Shown: positions 15,351 through 22,594 of the stretch, one piece after another | How positions within the stretch are numbered: position 1 is the stretch's first letter | Layout: each line of letters begins with the position of its first letter | From: an uncultured Campylobacter sp. | GTDB taxonomy: Bacteria > Actinomycetota > Actinomycetes > Mycobacteriales > Mycobacteriaceae | Assembly: GCA_943913625.1 (NCBI GenBank) | Contig: CALTYW010000007.1 | Location: forward strand, 1-31,211 | Length of the DNA stretch: 31,211 bases | Reading direction: 5' to 3' | Position numbers and translations under genes: made by a program | Notes under the pieces: model-generated | What the model saw: the letters and a program-made list of their open reading frames with translations, nothing else | Told to the model about the DNA's origin: nothing | Database searches by the model: none

Positions 15351-16805
15351 ATGCAAACGATTGAACACCGTTCAAGTGCCCCGGTTGAGGGGCCCCGGCG
15401 CGCCCCGGTGGTGGCGGCGCTTGCAGGCGTGGAGGCCTGGGAGCGATTCAGCTTCTACGGCATGCAGGCGATCTTGGTCTACTACATGTACAAGCAGCTG
15501 GGCATGGCGGAATCGGACGCCACCGCCCTGGTTGGCGCGTACGGTGCGAGCCTGTACCTGTGCACGTTCGCAGGCGGGTGGATCGGCGACCGGGTCTTGG
15601 GCGCGGAACGCACCCTGCTCACTGGCTGCGGCCTCTTGGTCGCGGGCCACCTGTTGCTTTCCCTCATCCCCGGCTACCCCGGCCTAGGTGCGGGTCTGCT
15701 CGCCATCGCGCTGGGCTCGGGTTTCTTGAAAACCGCCGCCGTCACACTGCTTGGTCTGGCCTACCCCGCGGAATCGGGCCGCAGGGACGCCGCGTTCCAA
15801 ATCTTCTACCTGGGGATCAACGTGGGTGCGCTCTTCGGACCGCTGCTGACCGGGTGGCTGGCCCAAACCCACGGCTACCGGGCCGGATTCGGCGCAGCCG
15901 CGGTGCTCATGATCATCGGCGCCGTGTTCTACGCGATTCTCCGCCCACGCGTTGTCCAGGCACTCGCAGATGCCGACATCACCCGCCCGACCCAACCCGC
16001 GGATCGATCGCACACCCGCGCCGCCGTCGGGGGCACCGCCGCGGCCGTCGGCGCCGTGCTGGTCGCGCTGGCAACCGGGGTGCTGACCCCCGCGCGCCTG
16101 GTCACTGGGCTGCTGGTGCTGACTGTCACGGCCGCGCTCGTACTCTTCGGCCAGGCGCTCACCTCGCCCAAGGTCAGCGCCTCCGAGCGGGCGCGGGTGC
16201 GGGAGTTCATCCCGCTTTTTATCTGCTCTACGGCCTACTGGGGGCTCTTCGCCCAGACGGCGGGCGTGTTCGCTGTCTACTCCGACCAGCGCCTGAACCG
16301 CGAGCTGGGCGGGTTCACCATCCCCGCGTCGTGGACGCAGTCCCTCAACCCCTTCTACATCCTGCTGTTTTCCCTGCCGGTTGCGGCTGTGCTGGCGAAA
16401 CGCTCGCCGAGCAAACACGCAGTCATGGGTGCTGGGCTCGCGCTCGCCGGGGCTGGCATGTTCATTCTGCTGCCCTGGGTCGGCGGCGGCGAGGCCACAA
16501 CACCGTTTGTGGTGCTGGCGGGGTGCGTGTTGTGCATGTCGCTCGGCGAGTTGTTCATCGGTCCCGTCGGCATGTCGTCCACCGGCGCTTACGCACCCGA
16601 GGCGTTTCGCACTCGGTTTGCGGCGCTGTACTTCCTCACTATGGCCATCGGCACCTCGCTCGCCGGTACCGCCTCCGCGTTATACGACCCCACCAACCCC
16701 GCAGCCGAGCGCACCTACATCCTGCTCGTCGGCGCTGTGCCCGTTGCCATCGGTGTCGTGGTTGTACTCCGTGCGCGGCGCAAAGGGGCCGCTGTTAAGG
16801 CGTGA
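15351..16805 (+). CDS. POT/PTR family proton-dependent peptide transporter, with biotin-type operator in its first codons
   Basis: This 484-aa membrane protein has about 14 hydrophobic segments. It carries the POT signature AWERFSFYGMQAILVYYM at about residues 29-46 (the ExxER(F)xYYG proton/peptide motif), DRVLGAERTLL, GSGFLKTAAVT (the FLKP-N position), and FYLGINVGALFGPLLTGWL (PTR2 signature). Known relatives import di- and tripeptides with protons. ATG 15351 is the only start near the core with a plausible -10. Codons 4-8 (IEHRS) are spelled by the palindrome TGAACACCGTTCA, the exact reverse complement of the bioA operator, implying joint control with biotin synthesis. A biotin-related substrate (for example biotinylated peptides or a precursor conjugate) is inference. 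The 3' end overlaps the convergent dehydrogenase by 11 nt. Confidence 0.87.
   Translation: MQTIEHRSSAPVEGPRRAPVVAALAGVEAWERFSFYGMQAILVYYMYKQLGMAESDATALVGAYGASLYLCTFAGGWIGDRVLGAERTLLTGCGLLVAGHLLLSLIPGYPGLGAGLLAIALGSGFLKTAAVTLLGLAYPAESGRRDAAFQIFYLGINVGALFGPLLTGWLAQTHGYRAGFGAAAVLMIIGAVFYAILRPRVVQALADADITRPTQPADRSHTRAAVGGTAAAVGAVLVALATGVLTPARLVTGLLVLTVTAALVLFGQALTSPKVSASERARVREFIPLFICSTAYWGLFAQTAGVFAVYSDQRLNRELGGFTIPASWTQSLNPFYILLFSLPVAAVLAKRSPSKHAVMGAGLALAGAGMFILLPWVGGGEATTPFVVLAGCVLCMSLGELFIGPVGMSSTGAYAPEAFRTRFAALYFLTMAIGTSLAGTASALYDPTNPAAERTYILLVGAVPVAIGVVVVLRARRKGAAVKA
15362..15374. promoter_or_regulatory. BioQ-like operator, POT transporter side
   Basis: TGAACACCGTTCA lies at about +12 to +24 of the leaderless POT transcript; with its flanks, TTGAACACCGTTCAA is fully palindromic outside the 3-bp centre. 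Its centre is 79 bp from the bioA operator's centre. Having the same motif on both sides of a divergent promoter region argues against chance. Confidence 0.72.
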
Positions 16806-17679
16806 GCGCGCCACCGGTGACGGCCAGCGTCTCACCGGAGACGTAGGAGGCGTCCTCGGAAGCGAGGAACACGTACGCGCCAGCAAGCTCAGCCGGCTGG
16901 CCCGGGCGGCCCATCTTGGAGCCTTGACCGAAGTTGTCCACGACCTCCTGCGGCTGGCCTTCGGCCGGCTGGATCACTGTCCAAATGGGCCCCGGCGCGA
17001 CCGCGTTCACGCGGATGCCCTTCGACGGCAACAACTCACCGGAGAGCCCCTTGGCCAGGTTGTTGAAGGCGGCCTTGGTCATCGCGTAATCCAGCAGCTC
17101 CTTCGACGGGTCGTACGCCTGGATCGAGGTAGAGAAGATGATCGATGACCCAGGCGGCATGTGCTTGACGGCCTCCTTGGTCACGCGGAAGGCGGAATAG
17201 ATGTTCGTCTTCATCGTGGCGTCGAAGTCTTCGTCGGAAATGTTCAAGATGCCGTCGTTCCACACCTGCCTCGAGGCGTTATTCACCAAAATGTCGATGC
17301 CGCCTAGCTCATCCACCGTCTTCTGCACCGCGTTCACGCAGTTGTCCAGCTCGGTGAGATCGCCCGGGATGGCGACGGCTTTCCGGCCCGCATCTTTGAT
17401 GAGCGTGATAATGCGCTCGGCATCCTCCTGCTCCTCAGGCAGGTACGAGATGGCCACGTCCGCGCCCTCGCGGGCGAACGCGATGGCGGTGGCTGCACCG
17501 ATTCCGGAATCGCCGCCGGTGATCAGCGCGCGGCGGCCGGTGAGTTTCCCGGAACCTTCGTAGGACCCGGCGCCCAGGTCGGGTTCGGTGGTCATTCGCA
17601 CATCCAGGCCCGGGTTGTCCTGGCGCGGTTCGGTGTCGAATTTTTTGGGGTATTTCGTGCGGGGATCAATCAAAGCCAT
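16795..17679 (-). CDS. Short-chain dehydrogenase/reductase (SDR), stress-protein type
   Basis: This 294-aa NAD(P)-dependent oxidoreductase has a Rossmann-fold cofactor loop TGGDSGIG (residues 54-61), LVNNA (the NNAG-type motif), a catalytic Ser in IFSTSIQAY, and YAMTKAA with the catalytic Tyr and Lys. The N-terminal extension of about 45 residues before the fold (TKYPKKFDTEPRQDNPG) and RALITGGDSGIG are typical of the YhdF/YghA-like subgroup annotated as general stress oxidoreductases. The substrate is unknown. ATG 17679 is chosen over GTG 17688 because TAGTGT ends 7 nt upstream, giving a leaderless mRNA. It lies 10 bp after the YihY gene on the same strand. Confidence 0.88.
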   Translation of the reverse strand: MALIDPRTKYPKKFDTEPRQDNPGLDVRMTTEPDLGAGSYEGSGKLTGRRALITGGDSGIGAATAIAFAREGADVAISYLPEEQEDAERIITLIKDAGRKAVAIPGDLTELDNCVNAVQKTVDELGGIDILVNNASRQVWNDGILNISDEDFDATMKTNIYSAFRVTKEAVKHMPPGSSIIFSTSIQAYDPSKELLDYAMTKAAFNNLAKGLSGELLPSKGIRVNAVAPGPIWTVIQPAEGQPQEVVDNFGQGSKMGRPGQPAELAGAYVFLASEDASYVSGETLAVTGGALTP

Positions 17680-17686
17680 GCGGTCC

Positions 17687-17692
17687 ACACTA
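17687..17692 (-). promoter_or_regulatory. -10 element of the SDR gene, containing the upstream gene's stop codon
   Basis: TAGTGT on the minus strand begins with the TAG stop of the YihY gene and ends 7 nt before ATG 17679. One sequence appears to serve as both stop codon and promoter element. Confidence 0.5.
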
Positions 17693-18859
17693 CCGAGATT
17701 GTTCGCCGGAGCTCCGCGTGATTTCTTCCGCCGTCTTGTCAGCCCACGCCACCGTCTTCGCGCGCCACAATGCGCCCGCGTTCGAGCGCGGTGGGGACTG
17801 AATGACGTGGGCGGAGTCCCACCCCAGTTGCAGTTCCTTCGCCCGGAGGACCTCCGCGTCGATCTTCACCCCCTCCAGCAGCACAATGTTCATCACCCAC
17901 ACCAGGCCCAGCACCGCGATGACGGTGCCGAACGCACCGTAGGGGCTGGTGATGCCGATCGCCGACAAGTACCAGCCGAACAGCACCCAGATCACGGTGA
18001 CCACAGTCAGGGCCGCGGCGGACCCGATGGTGAGCAGCCGGAATTTCCCCGGACGAACGTTCGGTGCCAGGTAGTACAACAGTGACACCAAAGCGATGGC
18101 CACGAACGCGATGACGGGCCCCCGGACGTAGGCCCACACCGGCAGGAAAATCTTGGTCAGGTAATTCAGCGCATCTTGAAGCTGGAGCGGCTCCGCGATC
18201 GGCCCGAGCACCGCGGTGACAATCGATTCTGTAAGGAGCGCTCCGAGCAGGATGATCACGCCCCCGACCACCAGAACCAGGGTGATCAGCCACATGGTGA
18301 GCCACGTGATGTGAATGGGCCGGCCCTCCATCCGTCCGTAAATCAGGTTCGCGTTGCGCGAGAACGACCGCACGTACGCTGAGGCAGACAACAGCGAAAT
18401 CACAATAGATACCGCCAGCGCCACCGTGGATTTCCCCGGGGTTCCCACAATGGTGGCTAACAGCTCCATCGCCTTGTCCTGCAGCTCCGCCGGAACGTAG
18501 TTCTCCACCAACTCGAACATGAGGGAATCGGCGGCGTCCTCCTCCCTGGGCAGCAAGAGTGACACGATGGAATAGGTGGCCAGCAGCATCGGCGCAACGG
18601 AAAGCACTGTGTAATACGTCAGCGTCGCCCCCTTATCCACCATGGCGTCGGTGGGAAAGTCGATGACCAAGCGCTTGAACACCAGTTTCCAGCCCGGCCA
18701 CCGCAACCTGTTACCCCGTGCGAGCGGGTTGCCGGCTAGCTCACGCGGCGGCGTGACTGCCGGCTCACCCGGCCCATAGGGCAAGATGAACTCCGCGCGG
18801 TGCGAGGCGCCTCCGGGGCTGGGTTGCAGGCTGCCTGAGTCGGTGCCGGGTGATTCCAT
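17690..18859 (-). CDS. YihY/virulence factor BrkB family membrane protein
   Basis: This 389-aa protein has six hydrophobic segments in the arrangement of the YihY/BrkB family, once called RNase BN. The segment KGATLTYYTVLSVAPMLLATYSIV is characteristic (first helix; the family usually has AAALAYYTLFALFPLL). Later segments include SLLYYLAPNVRPGKFR and ASAYVRSFSRNANLIYG. An approximately 60-residue hydrophilic N-terminal region and a 55-residue C-terminal tail are predicted to be cytoplasmic. Function is not settled; membrane transport or envelope roles have been proposed for the family, and nuclease activity is not supported here. ATG 18859 lies behind a TAAGGT -10 with 7-nt spacing. Its TAG is shared with the SDR promoter. 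Confidence 0.87.
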   Translation of the reverse strand: MESPGTDSGSLQPSPGGASHRAEFILPYGPGEPAVTPPRELAGNPLARGNRLRWPGWKLVFKRLVIDFPTDAMVDKGATLTYYTVLSVAPMLLATYSIVSLLLPREEDAADSLMFELVENYVPAELQDKAMELLATIVGTPGKSTVALAVSIVISLLSASAYVRSFSRNANLIYGRMEGRPIHITWLTMWLITLVLVVGGVIILLGALLTESIVTAVLGPIAEPLQLQDALNYLTKIFLPVWAYVRGPVIAFVAIALVSLLYYLAPNVRPGKFRLLTIGSAAALTVVTVIWVLFGWYLSAIGITSPYGAFGTVIAVLGLVWVMNIVLLEGVKIDAEVLRAKELQLGWDSAHVIQSPPRSNAGALWRAKTVAWADKTAEEITRSSGEQSR

Positions 18860-18866
18860 GCGTGCA

Positions 18867-18872
18867 ACCTTA
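18867..18872 (-). promoter_or_regulatory. -10 element of the YihY/BrkB gene
   Basis: TAAGGT on the minus strand ends 7 nt before ATG 18859. It fits a leaderless start. Confidence 0.5.
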
Positions 18873-18974
18873 ACCTGGTCAGCTCCTCGTTTTCGCGAGC
18901 GCCACCAGCCGGTTCACCTCGCGCCGCTAATTCTCCGAACGCACCCGACACAAGCCATCCAATACTAGACCACA

Positions 18975-19000
18975 CGTTCGAACGGATACTTCCCTATACT
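18975..19000 (+). promoter_or_regulatory. Promoter of the 132-aa protein gene, with palindrome CGTTCGAACG
   Basis: A TATACT -10 at 18995-19000 ends 8 nt before ATG 19009. A perfect 10-bp palindrome, CGTTCGAACG (18975-18984), covers the -35 position and could be a repressor site. It is not an actinobacterial LexA box, which has GAAC-N4-GTTC. Confidence 0.45.
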
Positions 19001-19008
19001 CGTGGCCC

Positions 19009-19407
19009 ATGGCACTCATGGATCGCGTCAAGGCAGCACTAGGTATCGCGCCAGCCCGCAAACTCGTGGAATTTCCTGAAACGTTTTCGCAGGTGAGCGT
19101 CGATACGCTGCACGTGCACACGGCAAACCTCACGCCGGACACCGACGAAAAGCTCGTGATTGTCACCCTCCCCGCAGCCGCGCTCGAGCGCCTTTTGCCT
19201 ATCGACGCTCCGGTCCAGCTCACCCATCCCACCGAGCGCCCCGTGACATTCGTGCCTGTCGAACGCGACGCCGACCCGCTGCTCGACCCGAACCTGGGCT
19301 GGATCATCCCCGTCACACCAGCTACCGCTGCCGAGCTTGAGGCGCTTCCCGCAGGCCCCGGCGAGTACGAGTTGACCACGCTGCACCTCGGGCTGATTGT
19401 GGAGTAG
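19009..19407 (+). CDS. Hypothetical protein, 132 aa
   Basis: I do not recognise this family. The protein is soluble and acidic with no signal peptide or membrane segment. The first 12 residues look like a short basic helix (DRVKAALG), and the rest is a beta-rich pattern with regularly spaced Pro, Asp and Val (KLVIVTLPAAALERLLP, RPVTFVPVERDADPLL, LGWIIPVTPATAAELEALP). Coding is supported by strong G/C bias at third positions, a TATACT -10 eight bases before the ATG, and tight coupling to dsdA: the dsdA Shine-Dalgarno GGAG lies inside its last codons and dsdA starts 4 nt after its stop. A role connected with D-serine or the D-serine dehydratase is possible by position only. Confidence 0.75.
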   Translation: MALMDRVKAALGIAPARKLVEFPETFSQVSVDTLHVHTANLTPDTDEKLVIVTLPAAALERLLPIDAPVQLTHPTERPVTFVPVERDADPLLDPNLGWIIPVTPATAAELEALPAGPGEYELTTLHLGLIVE

Positions 19408-19411
19408 GGAT

Positions 19412-20614
19412 ATGGGAATCGTCGAGAAGCTGCAGGCAGAAACGCCGCTGACGTGGTTGCGCGAGGCCGGCGAGGCGCTCGATCCCGCGATCGTCGCAGC
19501 CGTCGAAGAGGCGCGTGCCCGGCTGGACCGCTTCGCGGCGTGGGTCGCGCAGCGCTACCCCGGGACGGGAAGCGGTCGCATCGAATCGGCGCTCGAACCC
19601 GCGCCGGAGACGCAGCAGCTTCTCAACGCCACCCTGGCCACCGAACTGCCCGGCGAGCTGTGGGTGAAGCGGGATGACGCCCTGCCGATTTCCGGGTCAA
19701 TCAAGGCCCGTGGCGGGATACACGAGGTGTTCCGGTTGGCTGAGGCGCACCCGGATGACAAGCCGAAACTCGTGGTGTGTTCGACGGGCAACCTGGGGCT
19801 TTCGATCGGCACCGTCGCACCGCAGCTCGGTTTTGCAACCGAGGTCCACATGTCGGCGGACGCGAAGCAGTGGAAGAAGGAACGGCTGCGCGACCACGGT
19901 GCAGTGGTGAAAGAGCACGACGCGCAATTTTCGGAAGTCATCTCCATCGCAAGGGACGCGGCGGGGGCGGGTGGTGCGTTTTTCATCGATGACGAAGACT
20001 CGCTCGGCTTGTTCGCCGGTTACGCGGTGGCGGGTGAGCGTCTGCGCGAGCAATTCGACAACGCGGACAAGCGCTTCACCGCCGCGGACCCGCTGCACGT
20101 CTACCTCCCCTGCGGCGTCGGCGGCGGTCCCGGTGGCGTGACCTTCGGCCTGAAGCGGGCGTTCGGTTCCGCGGTGCATTGCCATTTCGTGGAGCCTGCG
20201 GCCGCGCCGGCCATGCTGCTGGGCCAGGCCACAGGCAAGGGCGCGGGTGTGTCGTGCGCCGACTACGGCATCTCCGGGCACACGCTTGCCGACGGCCTAG
20301 CCGTCCAGCGCCCCTCCCCTCTCGTGAGCGACAAGGCCGCCCACCTAGCCAGCGGTTTCCACACCGTGACGGACCGGACAATCTTGGCCGCGGTGGCCTG
20401 GCTGCACGATGGTGAAGGCATCACCGTGGAGCCCTCCGCCGCAGCTGGCCTGACAATTCCCTGGCGTGTGCGCGAACCCGGCACGCACCTGGTGTGGCTC
20501 ACGGGAGGGTCGCTCGTGCCCTCCGCGGTCCAGATGAAAACGCTGCTGGACGCCACAAACGCGGCGAACACCTGGCGCGCGGAGGACGTAGCGGTGATGG
20601 GTTCACGCAAATGA
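19412..20614 (+). CDS. dsdA: D-serine dehydratase (D-serine ammonia-lyase)
   Basis: This 400-aa PLP enzyme of fold type II converts D-serine to pyruvate and ammonia, detoxifying or using D-serine. Key segments are LWVKRDDALPISGSIKARGG with PLP lysine 98, CSTGNLGLSIG (the substrate loop), and CGVGGGPGGVTFGLK (phosphate-binding glycine loop). The spacing matches DsdA rather than threonine dehydratase. It is about 40 residues shorter than E. coli DsdA (442 aa), without an obvious missing motif. ATG 19412 follows GGAG at 19401-19404 with 7-nt spacing; a GTG-type start at 19397 is less likely. It is translated together with the 132-aa protein and followed immediately by a stem-loop at 20617. Confidence 0.9.
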   Translation: MGIVEKLQAETPLTWLREAGEALDPAIVAAVEEARARLDRFAAWVAQRYPGTGSGRIESALEPAPETQQLLNATLATELPGELWVKRDDALPISGSIKARGGIHEVFRLAEAHPDDKPKLVVCSTGNLGLSIGTVAPQLGFATEVHMSADAKQWKKERLRDHGAVVKEHDAQFSEVISIARDAAGAGGAFFIDDEDSLGLFAGYAVAGERLREQFDNADKRFTAADPLHVYLPCGVGGGPGGVTFGLKRAFGSAVHCHFVEPAAAPAMLLGQATGKGAGVSCADYGISGHTLADGLAVQRPSPLVSDKAAHLASGFHTVTDRTILAAVAWLHDGEGITVEPSAAAGLTIPWRVREPGTHLVWLTGGSLVPSAVQMKTLLDATNAANTWRAEDVAVMGSRK

Positions 20615-20616
20615 AA

Positions 20617-20646
20617 ATCCGGGGTAGGCGGTGGCCTGCCCCGGAT
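20617..20646. terminator. Stem-loop between convergent dsdA and DASS gene
   Basis: A 13-bp stem (ATCCGGGGTAGGC with GCCTGCCCCGGAT, one G-U pair, loop GGTG) lies 2 nt after the dsdA stop. On the minus strand the stem is followed by TTTCATTTG, a short T-rich run, so it best serves the DASS gene and may also stop dsdA transcripts. Confidence 0.65.
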
Positions 20647-20668
20647 AAGCGTCGATAAGCAGAAGCGC

Positions 20669-22270
20669 TTAGACCAGTCCGATCCAGTTCCAGTAGGTCG
20701 CGGACAGCAGCAGGATGAGCAGGTAGCCGACGATGGTCAACGGGATACCGGTGCGCAGGAACTGCTTCGGGGTGAACGCGCCAGTACCGTACGCCAGCAT
20801 GTTCTGCGGCGCGGAGACCGGCAGCAGGAACCCGAAGCAGATCACGAACTGCTGGATGATGACGAAGCCGAGGCCGCCGTTTGGCGCATCCAGCGTCGAG
20901 GCGAGCGCGATGAACACCGGGATCAGTGCGGACGCCAGCGAAGTCGCCGAGGCGAAGCCCAGGTGGATGATGATGTTAAACAGGCTCACGATCGCGATGG
21001 TGGCCAGGATCGGCATCTTGTCCAGGCCGACGGCGCCGAAGGTGGATTCCGACAGCCAGGCCGCGGCACCGGTGTTGAGCAGGAACGAGCCGAGCGAAAT
21101 GCCAGCGGCGAAGACCACGAGGGTGCCCCAGTTGATCTTTTCCTGCGCGTACTTCCAGGTCATCACACCCACGCCCGGCATGAGCATGATGCCGACGGCG
21201 ACGATTGTGATCACCGCGGAGCTGATCGGGTGCAGCACGTCCTCGGTGGCCCAGAAGAACAGGAGGGCGATGGCGATCGCGGTGAGGCGCTTCTCAGCGC
21301 CGGACATCGGCCCCATCTCCGCAAGCTGCTTTTCGACGAGTTCCCTCCCGCCCGTAATCGAATCCGTCTCCGGCTTGATCGCCCAGCGCATGATGAAAAA
21401 CAGCGCGATCGACATCAGCACCGACCACGGCGCGGCCCACATGAACCACTGGCCCCAGGACACGGACTGATCCATCTGGTCTTCGATGAAGCCGATGGCC
21501 ACGAGGTTCTGGGCGGCGGCGGTCTTGATGCCCACGTTCCAAATGGACACCGCCTGGGTCGCGGTGATGATCAGCAGCGCGGACAGCTTCGAATCCGTGG
21601 GCAGGCCGAACGCGGCGACCATGCCCAGCAGAATCGGCACGACAGCGCCGGCGCGGGCGGTTGCCGACGGCACGAAGAACGCGAGGACGATCGAGATCAC
21701 GATCGCGCCGATAACGATGGCGGATACCTTCTCACCCGCGAGCTTCAAGATGTAAAGCGCGAGGCGACGGTGCAGTCCGGTCGCCTGCATGGCGGTGGCT
21801 AGCGCGAGCGCCGCAGCCACCAGCGCCACAGCGGACGAGGAGAAGCCCGTCATCGCGGTCGAGAGCGCTTCCTTCGAACCGACGAGCTCCCCGGGGTTCT
21901 CCGGGTCGGGGGCAAACGTGAGCAGGATCGAGATCAGGCCGACGATCATCACCGCCGAGACCGGGTAGCTCACCGCCTCGGAGACCCACATGATCACGGC
22001 GAACGCGAGCATGGCCAGCGCGATCTGGCCGGTGTAGTCGAGGCCTGGAATCGGGATGAGCAGCACCGCGATCAGCGCGGCGAACGCGAGGAAAAATGCG
22101 ACCGTTTTACCTTTGCCGCGTTCCTTGTTGCCTGCGCCTGCGCTGGAACCGGTGCCATTGCCGGCGCCTGTCCCGGCGTTGGGGTTCGGGGCGGGTTGCT
22201 GGTGGTCTTGTAGCGCTGCGCGCTTCGGGTCGTTCCCGGAGCCGCTGTTGCCGCTGACGGCCGTACTCAC
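20669..22270 (-). CDS. DASS (SLC13-type) sodium/dicarboxylate or citrate symporter
   Basis: This 533-aa membrane transporter belongs to the divalent anion:Na+ symporter family. Two pseudo-repeat motifs at the SNT positions read SATARAGAV and SATSLASAL, and the C-terminal PVSAPQNMLAYGTGAFTPKQF (named in two overlapping halves in the family) is diagnostic. About 11-12 hydrophobic segments start at residue 55. Known substrates of the family are succinate, malate, fumarate, 2-oxoglutarate and citrate; the SATA rather than SNTA form fits the malate/2-oxoglutarate-type members, but this is not decisive. GTG 22270 is chosen for AGGAGG at 22277-22282 with 6-nt spacing. The N terminus carries about 50 hydrophilic residues rich in Gly, Asn, Ala and Pro, unlike most relatives. 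Confidence 0.88.
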   Translation of the reverse strand: MSTAVSGNSGSGNDPKRAALQDHQQPAPNPNAGTGAGNGTGSSAGAGNKERGKGKTVAFFLAFAALIAVLLIPIPGLDYTGQIALAMLAFAVIMWVSEAVSYPVSAVMIVGLISILLTFAPDPENPGELVGSKEALSTAMTGFSSSAVALVAAALALATAMQATGLHRRLALYILKLAGEKVSAIVIGAIVISIVLAFFVPSATARAGAVVPILLGMVAAFGLPTDSKLSALLIITATQAVSIWNVGIKTAAAQNLVAIGFIEDQMDQSVSWGQWFMWAAPWSVLMSIALFFIMRWAIKPETDSITGGRELVEKQLAEMGPMSGAEKRLTAIAIALLFFWATEDVLHPISSAVITIVAVGIMLMPGVGVMTWKYAQEKINWGTLVVFAAGISLGSFLLNTGAAAWLSESTFGAVGLDKMPILATIAIVSLFNIIIHLGFASATSLASALIPVFIALASTLDAPNGGLGFVIIQQFVICFGFLLPVSAPQNMLAYGTGAFTPKQFLRTGIPLTIVGYLLILLLSATYWNWIGLV

Positions 22271-22326
22271 GGTGTGCCTCCTCAATATTTAGGTGTTATC
22301 ACCGACTTTAATGGCACTTATTCCTT

Positions 22327-22343
22327 CCACCAAACAGTGGTGG
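22327..22343. promoter_or_regulatory. Inverted repeat upstream of the DASS gene, possible operator
   Basis: CCACCA-AACAG-TGGTGG is a perfect 6-5-6 inverted repeat 57 bp upstream of GTG 22270, in the gap shared with the small ORF. A candidate DASS -10, TAAAGT on the minus strand, lies nearer the gene. I do not match the repeat to a named regulator. Confidence 0.4.
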
Positions 22344-22395
22344 TGTGATTTCCGCTGCATAACGGCCTATTTTCTACCGCGTTACAGGGGATGCG

Positions 22396-22401
22396 TAGCA
22401 T
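22396..22401 (+). promoter_or_regulatory. -10 element of the small ORF
   Basis: TAGCAT ends 7 nt before GTG 22409, the same geometry as the other leaderless starts in the window. Confidence 0.4.
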
Positions 22402-22408
22402 CTGTGTC

Positions 22409-22594
22409 GTGTCTTTGAGTTCCATCCTCACCCGCAATATGCACACTGGCGCGGAGGATCTGCGGATCCTGCTCACCACCGACCTGACGAACAATTTCCT
22501 CCCCGCGTCGTGGCAGGCGTCGCTCGAGGCGCTGAGTTTTTCCGTGGTGGGCCTGTGGGATTCGGTAATGCGGGCGTTTGCGATCTTTAGCTAG
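22409..22594 (+). CDS. Small ORF, 61 aa, unknown
   Basis: I do not recognise this protein. It has an N-terminal hydrophilic half (ILTRNMHTGAEDLRILLTTD) and an amphipathic or hydrophobic C-terminal half (LEALSFSVVGLWDSVMRAFA) ending IFS. GTG 22409 is chosen because a TAGCAT -10 ends 7 nt upstream; ATG 22391 in the same frame overlaps that element. Codons favour G/C in the third position and no overlapping frame is better. Corynebacteria make very small leaderless-signal channel proteins (PorA/PorH type) with amphipathic helices. The size and amphipathic tail allow that idea, but I see no sequence match. It could also be non-coding. Confidence 0.4.
   Translation: MSLSSILTRNMHTGAEDLRILLTTDLTNNFLPASWQASLEALSFSVVGLWDSVMRAFAIFS

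Noticed and set aside
18975..18984. SOS (LexA) box at CGTTCGAACG
   Set aside because: Actinobacterial LexA sites have GAAC and GTTC in the opposite order with a 4-bp spacer. Here the half-sites are inverted and adjacent.
22409..22594. Small ORF as a PorA/PorH-type porin
   Set aside because: Size and amphipathic tail are compatible, but I see no sequence match to the known short porins, so no such name is given.
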